Assembly: GCA_003219415.1 (NCBI GenBank) | Contig: QHOS01000018.1 | Location: 44,287 to 108,286 of the forward strand | DNA: 64,000 nt | Source: Verrucomicrobiota bacterium | GTDB lineage: Bacteria; Verrucomicrobiota; Verrucomicrobiia; Chthoniobacterales; UBA10450 | Direction of reading: 5' to 3' | Shown: positions 6,749-16,724 of the stretch, piece after piece | How positions within the stretch are numbered: position 1 is the first letter of the stretch | How the letters are laid out: the number at the start of each line of letters is the position of its first letter | Notes under the pieces: model-generated | What the model was told of the DNA's origin: nothing | The model's database searches: none | The model's input: the letters and a program-made list of their open reading frames with translations, nothing else | Translations under genes and position numbers: made by a program

Positions 6749-8581
6749 GTGCAGAGCCGCGTAGACGAGAGTCCAATCGATGCAGAGGGGCCCAGAAGTT
6801 TTACGCGGCAAGACCGCGCAGAGGAAAATCCAGTTGCTGCGCAGTCTCTTGGGAAATTTACCCGGCCGCAAAGCCGATGGGTCATTGCGCAGCCAGAGGA
6901 GCTGAATGCTGACGAGTCGGGAATTACGTGGAGCGAAATTTGCGGATTGGAGTGTATTGCGCGGTTGCTTTTGCGAAAAGGGTTTCGTTGCGCCGAAGAT
7001 GTGAACGCATTTCTGCGGCCGCGCCTGAGCTCGCTGAGTGATCCATTTTTACTGCCCCAAATGCACACCGCTGTTGCCCGCCTTCTCGAGGCCTTAAATC
7101 GACGGGAACGCATCGTGCTCTTCGGCGACTACGATGTGGATGGCATCACATCATTGGCGCTGCTTGCGGAGGTGTTGCGCGCTTACGGCAGCACTCCAGA
7201 ATTGTTTTTGCCGTTGCGTATGGAGGAGGGCTACGGCTTGAGTCCCGAAGGTCTCGAGCGTTGTCTCGGACAATATCGACCTCAACTGCTGATCGCTATC
7301 GATTGCGGTACCTCGTCGGCAACGGAGATTGCCGATCTTCGGAAACGCGATGTGGACGTGATCGTGCTCGATCATCATGAGCCAAAGTCGGCGTTACCCG
7401 ACTGCATCGCGATCGTAAACCCGAAGACAAAGGACTCCGGGTTTGAGTACCTCTGCAGCGTCGGCATCGTTTTCAAACTTTGTCATGCATTGCTCAAAAC
7501 GGCGCCACTGCCTGAGTTCGATTTGAAATCAAAGCTCGACCTAGTGGCGCTCGGCACCGTGGCGGACATCGTACCGCTTCGTGCCGAAAACCGCGTTTTA
7601 GTTCAGCGCGGCGCGATTGAGATCGGGAAGACCTCCCGTATCGGGCTGAGGAAATTAATGCAGGTTGCCGGGGTCCGGCCGCCAATTTTGCCTGAGGACA
7701 TTGGTTACCGACTTGGCCCGCGACTGAACGCTGCAGGGCGTTTGAGCACAGCGGAGAAATCGTTACGCCTACTGCTCACCGACGATGACGGCGAGGCAAC
7801 GATACTCGCGGCAGAGCTCGACCGGGAAAATCGCGAACGCCAGGAGGTGGAAAAACAAATTTTCAACTTAGCCATAGAGCAGATAGAGGGTCGGCTCGAT
7901 GCGGCGCGCGACGCAGCAATCGTGGTTGGGGCGCCTGGTTGGCATCAGGGAGTGCTGGGAATTGTGGCATCACGGATCGCTCGAAGATATCATCGACCCA
8001 CAATCGTCATTGGCTTTGACGAGAATGGAATCGGCAAAGGAAGCGGACGAAGCATTGAGGGGTTGAATCTCGTCGAAGCGTTGAGCTGCTGTGCGGAGAG
8101 ACTCGACAGATTCGGCGGACACGAAATGGCCGCCGGTCTTGCACTGCACGAGGAGAATTTCGACCTGTTTGCTCAAGCATTTCGCAAAGTTGCACGTGAA
8201 ATTCTTTCCGAAGAGGCTCTTCAACCTTGCGTACGATTGGACCACGAGCTGGCATTCACGGAGATCGATATAGATTTACTGCGCTGGCACGAAATGTTGC
8301 AGCCGTTTGGAAATGGAAATCCCCAGCCGCTTTTCCTTGCGCGCGACGTCGAGCCGGTCGCGCTTCCCAGGATAGTCAACGAAAAGCATCTCATCTTTCG
8401 TCTGCGTCAAGGCAATCGCCATCGCCGCGCGGTTTTTTTTGACGGTGTGACGAATGCGCTGCCACCAACGCCGTGGGATATCGCATTTCGGATCCGCGCA
8501 GACGAATATGACGGCGAAACTCTGGTTGCCATGCAGATCGAGGCGGTGCGGCAGGCTGAACGCCGCGCTGGTGAACAGTGA
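6749..8581 (+). CDS. recJ: Single-stranded-DNA 5'-3' exonuclease RecJ
   Basis: RecJ degrades single-stranded DNA 5' to 3' in recombination and mismatch repair. The DHH phosphoesterase motifs are present: LFGDYDVDGITS at about residues 125-135, AIDCGTSS near 185, and LDHHEP at 207-212; the DHHA1 part follows with GKGSGRSIEGLNLVEAL and RFGGHEMAAGL. A start at GTG 6749 gives 610 residues; conserved sequence begins near residue 44, so a later start is possible. It overlaps recG by four bases (GTGA), pointing to translational coupling. The first 40 residues look poorly conserved. Confidence 0.93.
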   Translation: MQSRVDESPIDAEGPRSFTRQDRAEENPVAAQSLGKFTRPQSRWVIAQPEELNADESGITWSEICGLECIARLLLRKGFRCAEDVNAFLRPRLSSLSDPFLLPQMHTAVARLLEALNRRERIVLFGDYDVDGITSLALLAEVLRAYGSTPELFLPLRMEEGYGLSPEGLERCLGQYRPQLLIAIDCGTSSATEIADLRKRDVDVIVLDHHEPKSALPDCIAIVNPKTKDSGFEYLCSVGIVFKLCHALLKTAPLPEFDLKSKLDLVALGTVADIVPLRAENRVLVQRGAIEIGKTSRIGLRKLMQVAGVRPPILPEDIGYRLGPRLNAAGRLSTAEKSLRLLLTDDDGEATILAAELDRENRERQEVEKQIFNLAIEQIEGRLDAARDAAIVVGAPGWHQGVLGIVASRIARRYHRPTIVIGFDENGIGKGSGRSIEGLNLVEALSCCAERLDRFGGHEMAAGLALHEENFDLFAQAFRKVAREILSEEALQPCVRLDHELAFTEIDIDLLRWHEMLQPFGNGNPQPLFLARDVEPVALPRIVNEKHLIFRLRQGNRHRRAVFFDGVTNALPPTPWDIAFRIRADEYDGETLVAMQIEAVRQAERRAGEQ

Positions 8582-10740
8582 ACAGCGCGAAGTTATCTCA
8601 CCGATCACCGATCACTGATCACGGATCGTCGGCGTTTCCGAAAGAGTTGGCCAGCAGCGTTGCAATTTCGCAGTCGCTCGAAGAATTAGGTTGGATCCCG
8701 CGCCCGAAGCTTCTCGCGTTGCGGCGGCTTGGAATCGAGACGGTGGAAAATTTGCTTACGCATTTTCCGCGACGCCACGAAGATCGAACTGAGTTCCCAC
8801 AGTTTCCACGCGAGGAGAGCGATGTTCCGATCTGTCTTTGCGGGGAGGTGATCAAAACGTCGCTGCGGCGTTTCGGCGGTTGGAAGAAGATTTTCGAGGT
8901 CACATTGCAAGAATCGAACCCAAACGCTCTGAGCGAGCCGCTGGTGTGCCGCTGGTTCAATCTGCATTACGTGCAAAAAATGATCGCTACCGGTCACCGC
9001 ATGGTGGTCTTTGGCAAGCCTCGGCTACGCGGAAAGCGAATTTGCATGGACCACCCAGAGTTCGAAGTCATTGAGAATGACGAGGAGATCTCGATCCATT
9101 TTCGTAGAATCACGCCGATTTACCCTGCGACGGAAGGGCTTTCGCAGCGCGTCTTGCGCGGCATGATTTACCGTCTGTTAAACGAACTTCCTTCCACTGA
9201 TGCCGGGTTGGAAAGATTGACGCCAAGCAACCTTGCGAAGGGCGAGAGACGCGACGCGATTCGCGCAATCCATTTCCCAGCCAGCTGGGAAGCGCGTGAT
9301 GCCGCGCACGAACATCTTGTGCTCACCGAATTCTTCGCAATGCAAATGCTGATTGCGTCGCGACGCGCCGACGCCTCGATTCGACAGGGCGAGAAACACT
9401 GTGGGGCAGGGGCGCTGCTCGATAGGTTACTGAAGTCGTTACCATTCGAGTTAACTGCCGCGCAATCTAGGGTGATTAGTGAAATCCGGCATGATCTGGC
9501 AGCTAGTCATGCGATGAATCGTTTGTTACAGGGCGACGTGGGTTCGGGAAAAACCGCTGTGGCTATCGCAGCGATGCTGCTCGCCGTGGAGGGCGGCTAT
9601 CAGGCCGCGTTCATGGCGCCTACGCAAATTCTGGCGGAGCAACATTATGATGTCTTACAACGGTGGCTCGAGCCGCTCGGCATACGCGTGGCGCTGCGAA
9701 CCGCCGCCCGACAGGAAGAAAGCGGACCGTTGCCGCTGTTTGTGTATGCAGGCAATTCGGAGCGCCAGGAACCTCAGATCATTGTGGGGACGCATGCCCT
9801 GCTGTACGACAAAGTTTCTTTTTCGAAGCTTGGGCTCGTTGTGGTCGATGAGCAGCATAAGTTCGGTGTTGCTCAGCGCGCCCAGTTGAGTGCGCGCGAA
9901 CCTGCGCCCGATGTGCTCGTGATGACCGCAACGCCGATCCCGCGCACGCTGACAATGACGATCTACGGCGACCTCGATGTCTCAACGATCGACGAGATGC
10001 CGCGGAACCGGGGAAAAATTATCACGGCTGTGCGCGATGAGTCGAAGCTCGGCGAGGTGCTCGCGTTTTTGCGAACACGGTTAGAGGTCGGCCGCCAGCT
10101 TTATGTGATCTATCCGTTGATCGATGAAAGCGAAAAACTCGATGCTAAAGCGGCCGCGGCCGAGTACGAATTGTGGAGAGAGCGTTTGCATCCGTTTCGC
10201 TGCGATCTGCTGCACGGCCGAATTCCTCCGTCGGAGAAGCGGGAAATCATGGAACGTTTTCGCAGCGGTGAGACAAACGCGCTGATCAGCACGACCGTAC
10301 TTGAGGTCGGTGTAGACGTTCCCAACGCCACCGTGATGCTTATTGAAAACGCCGAGCGTTTTGGGCTTGCGCAACTGCATCAGCTTCGCGGACGAATCGG
10401 GCGAGGGGAGCACAAGTCGTATTGCATTTTGCTCACCTCGGCTCAGGCGAAAGAAGCTTCGGCAAAACTGGCAGTTTTGGAAGAAACAAGAGACGGCTTC
10501 GAAGTGGCAGAAGCAGACTGGGAATTGCGTGGCCCAGGCGACCTGCTTGGCACGGCTCAGAGCGGCCTGCCTGCACTTAAGATTGGTAACTTGAAGACAG
10601 ACGCGCGTTTGATGCGGCGCGCGCGCGCGGCCGCCGTATCGATTTTGGAAAGGGACCCGCGTTTGGAATCGCCTGAGAATCAACGTTTCCGGCGTTTAAT
10701 TGTCGAACAACAGGGACGAACTTTTTCTAACGTTAGTTAA
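8578..10740 (+). CDS. recG: ATP-dependent DNA helicase RecG
   Basis: RecG remodels stalled replication forks and branch-migrates Holliday junctions. The wedge/OB domain occupies roughly residues 60-190, followed by the helicase core with Walker A GDVGSGKT near residue 319, TQILAEQHY, the DEQH box at about 423 (VVVDEQHKFGVAQR), TATPIPRTLTMTIYGDLD, and the C-terminal GRIGRGEHKSYCIL. The frame opens with GTG 8578, overlapping recJ; the first 20 residues are read from an ACCGATCACTGATCACGG repeat, so the true start may lie a little further in. The stop overlaps the htrA start (TAATG). All three genes look like one operon. Confidence 0.94.
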   Translation: MNSAKLSHRSPITDHGSSAFPKELASSVAISQSLEELGWIPRPKLLALRRLGIETVENLLTHFPRRHEDRTEFPQFPREESDVPICLCGEVIKTSLRRFGGWKKIFEVTLQESNPNALSEPLVCRWFNLHYVQKMIATGHRMVVFGKPRLRGKRICMDHPEFEVIENDEEISIHFRRITPIYPATEGLSQRVLRGMIYRLLNELPSTDAGLERLTPSNLAKGERRDAIRAIHFPASWEARDAAHEHLVLTEFFAMQMLIASRRADASIRQGEKHCGAGALLDRLLKSLPFELTAAQSRVISEIRHDLAASHAMNRLLQGDVGSGKTAVAIAAMLLAVEGGYQAAFMAPTQILAEQHYDVLQRWLEPLGIRVALRTAARQEESGPLPLFVYAGNSERQEPQIIVGTHALLYDKVSFSKLGLVVVDEQHKFGVAQRAQLSAREPAPDVLVMTATPIPRTLTMTIYGDLDVSTIDEMPRNRGKIITAVRDESKLGEVLAFLRTRLEVGRQLYVIYPLIDESEKLDAKAAAAEYELWRERLHPFRCDLLHGRIPPSEKREIMERFRSGETNALISTTVLEVGVDVPNATVMLIENAERFGLAQLHQLRGRIGRGEHKSYCILLTSAQAKEASAKLAVLEETRDGFEVAEADWELRGPGDLLGTAQSGLPALKIGNLKTDARLMRRARAAAVSILERDPRLESPENQRFRRLIVEQQGRTFSNVS
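8592..8625. repeat. GATCAC low-complexity repeat at recG start
   Basis: Repeated units of ATCACCGATCACTGATCACGG. A similar stretch, CACTGATCACTGATTAC, lies between the M50 and GNAT genes at 42076-42113. Here it is read in the recG frame as SHRSPITDHG, so it may be an intergenic repeat taken into the 5' end of the gene. Confidence 0.55.
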
Positions 10741-12272
10741 TGAAAAACTTTGCGAAATTTTTGCTTTTTGTCCTGCTGGTCAGCGCAGGAATTTCTCTCC
10801 TGTACGACTATCGCCTGAAGCATGGCGGGCTGAATCTCCCTTCTGGTCGAAAGCCGGAAAAATACACGCTGGCATCGAATCCGAGCGTGGATCCAAAGCA
10901 AGTCCCATCGCTAGAGGCGTTGAACCGGGAGCGGCGCGCACTGGTCAAGAGCGTGATCCCGTCAGTTGTTGCCGTCAAAACATCAAAGAAGGTCGGTATC
11001 CGGCGGGAATACGGGCTTGATCCGTTCGAATTTTTTTTCCAGAACCGGCGACAATTTCGTAGTCCGCGCGACGAGACTCTCGTGCAAAACTCGCTTGGCT
11101 CAGGTGTGATCGTAACAAACGAAGGCCATATCATCACAAACAGTCACGTGGTCACCGATAGAGAAGGCAACCAGGTTGATCAAATCGAGGTGCAGTTGAG
11201 TGACGGGCAAACGAAGAAGGCGCGGTTAGTCGGCGCGGATTCTGAGGTCGATCTGGCTGTGCTCAAGATTGACGACCCGAGCGCAAAGCCGCTCAAGCTC
11301 GCTGACTCGGACACGGTGCAACCGGGAGACTTTGTTCTAGCCATCGGCAATCCATTTGGATTCGAGGAAACCGTGACGGACGGAATCATTAGCTCGAAAG
11401 GACGGCCGAACAGGACGGATTTCTTTGGTGATTTGATTCAGACCAATGCTGCGATCAATCCCGGAAATAGCGGCGGACCGCTAATCAATCTTCGCGGCGA
11501 AGTGATTGGGATCAACACGGCAATCGCTTCAACCACCGGCGGCTCGCAGGGAATCGGTTTTGCCATTCCATCAAATACAGTCCGCACCGCATTGGAAAGT
11601 CTACTCAAACAAGGACGAATCATCCGTGGTTATCTCGGGATCCAGAGCAGGGCAATACAGCCCGATGAAACCAGTTTGGATACGGATGGAGTGACGGTCG
11701 CGGAGGTGATGCCTGGATCTCCCGCAGCCCAGGCGGGCGTTCAGCCAGGCGACGTCATCCGCAAATTCGATGGGCGTGAAGTCAAGAATTTCACTGCCTT
11801 GCGAACCTTCGTGGCTCAGACGCCGTTAAATAAGCAAGTGGAGCTCGACATCGTGCGTGCCGGAAAACCGGTCAAGATGACGACGAAGATCAAAGAGCAA
11901 CCGATTGATTATCAAACTTCGGTTGTCCCCCCCGGACAAAAGCAGCCGCAGCAACGCCCGGGACAACCGAGCGATCAAGAAGCTGCCGCCGGACCTCTCG
12001 CTTCAATTCATGTAGAAGAGCTGACGCCTGAAACAGCACGCCAGCTTGATCTGCCTGCAAATGTGCAAGGTGTTTTGGTTAGCGGCGTCGATCCTGACAG
12101 CGGGGTGGCCGAATTGCAAAAAGGCGACGTGATCGAAGAAATCAATCAACAACCGGTTACGTCAGTTGCCGATTACAACAAGATCGCTGCCGCGCTTGAT
12201 CCCAGTCAGCCGCAAGTGCTGTCAGTTTGTCGCCACAAGATGCGTTCGTTTCTCGTATTGCGGCCGCGGTAA
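10740..12272 (+). CDS. HtrA/DegP-type periplasmic serine protease
   Basis: A trypsin-like protease that degrades or refolds damaged envelope proteins. The 510-residue product has one N-terminal hydrophobic segment (residues 4-22), a catalytic triad of H136 (IITNSHVV), D171 (SEVDLAVLKI) and S244 (NPGNSGGPL), then two PDZ domains, the first near residues 300-390 (GYLGIQSRAIQ, VMPGSPAAQAGVQPGDVI) and the second near 425-505 (GVLVSGVDPDSGVAELQKGDVI). A Q/P-rich linker separates them. The N-terminal segment may be an uncleaved anchor. Its start codon overlaps the recG stop, so it is translated from the same message. Confidence 0.93.
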   Translation: MKNFAKFLLFVLLVSAGISLLYDYRLKHGGLNLPSGRKPEKYTLASNPSVDPKQVPSLEALNRERRALVKSVIPSVVAVKTSKKVGIRREYGLDPFEFFFQNRRQFRSPRDETLVQNSLGSGVIVTNEGHIITNSHVVTDREGNQVDQIEVQLSDGQTKKARLVGADSEVDLAVLKIDDPSAKPLKLADSDTVQPGDFVLAIGNPFGFEETVTDGIISSKGRPNRTDFFGDLIQTNAAINPGNSGGPLINLRGEVIGINTAIASTTGGSQGIGFAIPSNTVRTALESLLKQGRIIRGYLGIQSRAIQPDETSLDTDGVTVAEVMPGSPAAQAGVQPGDVIRKFDGREVKNFTALRTFVAQTPLNKQVELDIVRAGKPVKMTTKIKEQPIDYQTSVVPPGQKQPQQRPGQPSDQEAAAGPLASIHVEELTPETARQLDLPANVQGVLVSGVDPDSGVAELQKGDVIEEINQQPVTSVADYNKIAAALDPSQPQVLSVCRHKMRSFLVLRPR

Positions 12273-12341
12273 GAGGCTGGTCGAGGCGTCAATGGCACGG
12301 CAACACACAGCCGTGGCTACAACTCCATAAACGAACCAGTC

Positions 12342-13013
12342 TCAGCACGCGATGGCGTGACGCCGGCAAACGCCCGAGAGCATTTCCCAGAGTGCGTCGA
12401 GAATGCGGTTTACTGACGCTTTCACTGATTCGAAATTGCGCTCGTTGACGTAACGGTTCAGCATTTCACGCTCAGCAGTAGAATGTTCTCGATCCGCCTC
12501 GATGTGAATCGCGAAATATTCGTAGTGCTCAGGCTTGGCGAATCCGTAGTGTTTTTTGAGCCCGTCAATCTTCGATTCACAGATGGAGGGAATTTGGCTC
12601 TCGTACGCATACAATGCGCCCAAACCTTCAGCCGTCGATCCCTGGCCACAAACCGAGCGAAATGTTTCAATCAATTTTTTCGTCTCCGTTTGTTTCTCGG
12701 TTCGCGCAAGCTCGGCATCGTCGATGCCGAGACCATCCGCAAATTTCTTCCAAAGCTCGGGATGATTCGGCGAGCCGGCCTCTTCATCGATCAAATTGCC
12801 GAGCAACTGTTTCCGGGTTGCTTGATCGTCACAGTTCGCGTGCACCGCCGAGAGATACGTCGGAAACGCCGCGACATGATGATAGTACTGTCGCGCATAA
12901 TCTGTAAGCGCGTCCTTGCTTAATTCACCGCGCGTCCACGCGAGATAAAACGGATGTTTCAAAAGATGTTTCACCGCGATGTCATTGTCGATTTTGTCGA
13001 GATATTGGTTCAT
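12342..13013 (-). CDS. CADD-family folate-related diiron protein
   Basis: A heme-oxygenase-fold protein of the CADD group, known from Chlamydia, where it replaces the pabABC route and makes p-aminobenzoate for folate. With a uniform shift of four residues from my memory of the chlamydial numbering, all metal ligands are kept: E77, H84, E138, H170, D174 and H177. The tyrosine reported to be sacrificed as the pABA source and the lysine also implicated fall at Y23 (HPFYLAW) and K148. The 223-residue length is normal. The gene stands alone, downstream of TreS on the same strand but 145 bases away. Homology to TenA and PqqC is only in the fold. Confidence 0.85.
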   Translation of the reverse strand: MNQYLDKIDNDIAVKHLLKHPFYLAWTRGELSKDALTDYARQYYHHVAAFPTYLSAVHANCDDQATRKQLLGNLIDEEAGSPNHPELWKKFADGLGIDDAELARTEKQTETKKLIETFRSVCGQGSTAEGLGALYAYESQIPSICESKIDGLKKHYGFAKPEHYEYFAIHIEADREHSTAEREMLNRYVNERNFESVKASVNRILDALWEMLSGVCRRHAIAC

Positions 13014-13158
13014 AAAACTGGTTGAGTGTGCTTATAAGCGCAGACTAGATCGCTGCAAGTATTTAATATGATCTTCTGAAAACAGGCCAGCGTTTCAACG
13101 CTGAGGCAATCTTGTTACATCATCCAGACGAAGGATTGCGATCAGATTGACGGATACT

Positions 13159-16100
13159 TCAAACCGATTTCAAAATGTGCTTGATCCCGCGGACGGGGAT
13201 CACGACCCAGCTGGGGCGATTGTTCAGTTCGTAACCAATTTCGTAAACAGCTTTGTCGAGCAGGTAGGCTTCGATCATAATTTGGAGATCTTCGCTGTTG
13301 TGAGGTATGAAGATGGCGCTGCCCGTTGTCTTCAAATAACTCTGTAGAAAGACGCTGCCCATGTGACGATACCAAAGATCGGCCCACCGCTCGAGGAATG
13401 GCACATCCTCTTTACGCATGGCCGGCTGCCAGAGAGCACTGCAGGCAGCGTATTGGAACGAACGCATCATACCTGCTACATCCCGGAGCGCGGAACGTTT
13501 CAGCTTCCGTTCGCTCAGCGGTCGCGCCGGTTCGCCTTCGAAGTCCAAAATGACGAAGTCTTTTCCGGTGTAAAGCAACTGACCCAGATGGTAATCGCCA
13601 TGAATCCGAATTTTCGCGGCATTAGTGCGACGATCGAGCAGCCGTTTTTCACGTGCGAGGATCTCGTGTTCCGCGCTTAGCACTTCTTTTGCTTCATCGC
13701 GGAAGGTCGCCGGAAGGTCGCATAATTTCTTTTCCAAAAGAATAAACGCACGTCGCAGCGACGCCCGCATGTTTTGGTAAACAGAGCGTTGTGCCATCGC
13801 GTTGAATGGCTCGGGCCGGAACGCCGGATCGTCCGGATACGAGGCGAGGGCGAGATGCAGTTCACCAGTGCGTTGCCCGAGCAGCTTCATTTTCTCAGGA
13901 TAAACGCCACCGAACAGCTCATCGAGCAGCGCCCCCGGGGGCGCGATTTCATTCTGAAGATCGGCTTTGCGACCAAGTACCCGCTCGTAATAGCGGCCGA
14001 CTGCGTCCAGGGTGAGCGACCAGACATCCCCTTCGTTAGTAACGGCGCTCTGCAGTAAGCACACGACAGTCGGCTCCGCTTTCGGGCGGCGATATTCGAT
14101 TGCGCCGACAAACGCCGGCACATTTGGGAACTTGGTGTGTTCTGTGAGAAACCGAGTTATTTCAACATCCGGATTAACGCCATCCTCGATTTTGCGATAG
14201 AGTTTCAGAAAGAACTTGTTATCAAAGAGCATTGAGGAGTTGCTCTGCTCCGCGCTTAAGACTTGCGAATTCTGTGGGCTAGTGAATTGATCAGCTTCGA
14301 AATCCTTGGCAGTAATGCCGACCAGTTCGCCAGCGCGAGCCTTTACGATCTCGCGCCTCGCGATCGTATCGAACAACCGCGAGCGGCATTTCACGTCCCA
14401 GGTTGCATCAAACAGAACGTTTTCATCGTTACCTGCGAAACGCGCAATAATGGCGTGCGGCGCGGCTTGCGAAAGAGCGCGCGCGGTTTCACCGGAGGCA
14501 ATGCTGACCGGAAGGACATATGTCTCAGTGGGTGCGTCGAGATAGCTGACTTCAACGAGCCAAAGTTGAGCACTATCGGCGTCGTCCGAGATCGAAGGCT
14601 GCTCAACGATTTTCAAACTGCGAAAGGTTCGCGCCTTCGAACCGAACCAGCGGCAGGTTTGGAGGTATCGAGGTAAAATTTCGTGTTCGATTGCGGCGCG
14701 TTGACCATTAGTGAGCAATGTTTCCAGCTCCATTGGTGCATTGATCACTGGCACCGTTTTCTTTCTTGGAGTACGGCGCCCGTCGGTCGGCGCGTGCAGG
14801 GCGAACCAGTAGTATGCATGCGGTCCAAGGGTGATGACGTAGCGGGATTTTCTAATTGGGCGAAAAAGATTGCGGCTAAAAACTTCCATCGGCACGAACC
14901 CAGCGAAGCGGGAAAGGTCTAATTCCGCTGATTGCGCGAAGCGGGAGAGGTTCACTATCACCAGAACGATCTCATCTTCGTACCGGCGAAGGAAAGCGAG
15001 AACCTTCGGGTTGTCGGGATAGAGAAATTCCAGCGAGCCGCGCGAGAACGCCTTGAAATTTTTCCGCATGGCGATGACCCGTCGCATCCACCACAGCAAC
15101 GAAGAGAGATTTTTCTGCTGATTCTCCACGTTGACGGCTTCGTAATGATATTCAGGGTCGATCGTGATCGGAAGATAAAGTTGCTGTGGGTTTGCTCGTG
15201 AAAATCCGGCGTTGCGGTCAGGGCTCCACTGCATCGGTGTGCGGCAACCGTTGCGATCGCCGAGATAGAAATTGTCGCCCATGCCGATCTCATCCCCGTA
15301 GTAGATGATCGGGGTGCCCGGCATCGAGAACAGCAGGGTATTAAGCAGCTCGATTTTGCGACGGCTGTTTGCCAGCAGTGGAGCAAGACGCCGACGGATT
15401 CCAAGATTTATACGAGCGTGGGGATCGGTAGCGTAAACGCGGTACATGTAGTCGCGTTCCTCGTCGGTGACCATTTCCAGGGTCAGCTCGTCATGGTTGC
15501 GCAGAAACATCGCCCACTGACACTGTTCGGGAATCGACGGAGTCTGCTCGAGAATGTCGATGATGGGAAAGCGGTCCTCCATCTGCAACGACATGAACAT
15601 GCGTGGCATGAGAGGAAAGTGAAAATTCATGTGCGATTCGTCGCCGTTACCAAAGTAAGCGGCTGCATCTTCCGGCCATTGGTTCGCTTCGGAGAGCAGC
15701 ATGCGATTTGGAAATTTCGCGTCAATGTGGGCACGGAGCTTACGGAGGTATTGATGCGTCTCTGGGAGGTTCTCGCAGCTCGTGTTTTCTCGTTCGTAAA
15801 GGTAGGGGATAGCGTCAAGGCGAAGCCCATCAACGCCCAGTCCGAGCCAAAAATCGCAGACTTTCTCTACGGCATCGTGCACTGCCGGGTTATCAAAGTT
15901 CAGGTCTGGCTGATGCGAATAAAAGCGATGCCAATAATAGGCTTTTGCGACTGGGTCCCATGCCCAGTTCGATGTTTCGAAGTCTTTAAAAATGATTCGC
16001 GAATCCTTGTATTTTTCCGGGGTATCACTCCACACATAGAAGTCTTTGTAGGCGAGATCGTCGCTGGAGATGCCGGCACCAGCTGCGGCAACAGCGCGCC

Positions 16101-16470
16101 GCGACTTTTGAAACCATGGGTTTTGATCGGAAGTGTGATTGATGACCAGCTCCGTGATGACGTGCAGATTTCGCTGGTGCGCCGCATCAAGGAATGCGCG
16201 GAAATCATCCAACGTGCCGAAATTTGGATTGACGTCGAAGTAATCGGCAATGTCGTATCCGTCATCTCGCAGCGGCGACGGATAAAAGGGCAGGAGCCAA
16301 ATGGCGGTGACGCCGAGTTCCTGAAGATAATCCAGTTTCTCGATTAGTCCGCGAAAGTCACCCATCCCGTCCCCGTCGCTGTCGCAAAACGTTTTGACGT
16401 GCGTCTCGTAGATGATTGCGTCTTTGTACCAGAACGGATCCACGCTCGTTGGAGTCTCCCCTTGCGCCAT
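13159..16470 (-). CDS. treS: Trehalose synthase / maltokinase fusion
   Basis: The N-terminal two thirds is a GH13 trehalose synthase, which interconverts maltose and trehalose; the C-terminal third is a maltokinase (Pep2/Mak) that makes maltose 1-phosphate, the donor for GlgE. From the ATG at 16470, GH13 catalytic residues are D219 (GLRLDAIPYL), E261 (LLSEANQW) and D327 (FLRNHDELT). The kinase part starts near residue 590 and shows RIHGDYHLGQLLYTGKDFVILDFEGEP, the phosphotransferase loop. The frame is open 12 codons further up, but FWYKDAIIYETHVKTF is the usual beginning of TreS. glgE itself is not in the window. Confidence 0.94.
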   Translation of the reverse strand: MAQGETPTSVDPFWYKDAIIYETHVKTFCDSDGDGMGDFRGLIEKLDYLQELGVTAIWLLPFYPSPLRDDGYDIADYFDVNPNFGTLDDFRAFLDAAHQRNLHVITELVINHTSDQNPWFQKSRRAVAAAGAGISSDDLAYKDFYVWSDTPEKYKDSRIIFKDFETSNWAWDPVAKAYYWHRFYSHQPDLNFDNPAVHDAVEKVCDFWLGLGVDGLRLDAIPYLYERENTSCENLPETHQYLRKLRAHIDAKFPNRMLLSEANQWPEDAAAYFGNGDESHMNFHFPLMPRMFMSLQMEDRFPIIDILEQTPSIPEQCQWAMFLRNHDELTLEMVTDEERDYMYRVYATDPHARINLGIRRRLAPLLANSRRKIELLNTLLFSMPGTPIIYYGDEIGMGDNFYLGDRNGCRTPMQWSPDRNAGFSRANPQQLYLPITIDPEYHYEAVNVENQQKNLSSLLWWMRRVIAMRKNFKAFSRGSLEFLYPDNPKVLAFLRRYEDEIVLVIVNLSRFAQSAELDLSRFAGFVPMEVFSRNLFRPIRKSRYVITLGPHAYYWFALHAPTDGRRTPRKKTVPVINAPMELETLLTNGQRAAIEHEILPRYLQTCRWFGSKARTFRSLKIVEQPSISDDADSAQLWLVEVSYLDAPTETYVLPVSIASGETARALSQAAPHAIIARFAGNDENVLFDATWDVKCRSRLFDTIARREIVKARAGELVGITAKDFEADQFTSPQNSQVLSAEQSNSSMLFDNKFFLKLYRKIEDGVNPDVEITRFLTEHTKFPNVPAFVGAIEYRRPKAEPTVVCLLQSAVTNEGDVWSLTLDAVGRYYERVLGRKADLQNEIAPPGALLDELFGGVYPEKMKLLGQRTGELHLALASYPDDPAFRPEPFNAMAQRSVYQNMRASLRRAFILLEKKLCDLPATFRDEAKEVLSAEHEILAREKRLLDRRTNAAKIRIHGDYHLGQLLYTGKDFVILDFEGEPARPLSERKLKRSALRDVAGMMRSFQYAACSALWQPAMRKEDVPFLERWADLWYRHMGSVFLQSYLKTTGSAIFIPHNSEDLQIMIEAYLLDKAVYEIGYELNNRPSWVVIPVRGIKHILKSV

Positions 16471-16724
16471 GCGTTTAATTTTTGACGTATAAGACGCGCA
16501 ACGCAATCATCCGTTCGTCAATTGTTCCGCAAGACTTGTGTCTTCTTCCCAGAACAGAAGCGGGCACGTTGCCGTAGCCACTTTCAGAAAAAATGTATGC
16601 GTTAATGTACATTGGCGAGTCTGTCTTGGAAACCGATGGACGAAGTGGTCTGTGCAGCTTAAGAGACCTGGTGGTTAGTTCGCGTGCACTCTGCTGATTG
16701 ATTATTGCAATTTCTTAACCTTTC

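Noticed and set aside
6640..7113. 157-codon frame on the minus strand over the recJ start
   Set aside because: It is composition-driven and has no family pattern; the plus-strand recJ frame carries clear DHH motifs in the same bases.
15418..16347. 309-codon plus-strand frame opposite treS
   Set aside because: It lies wholly antisense to the GH13 domain, whose catalytic motifs are intact, and its translation shows no motif.
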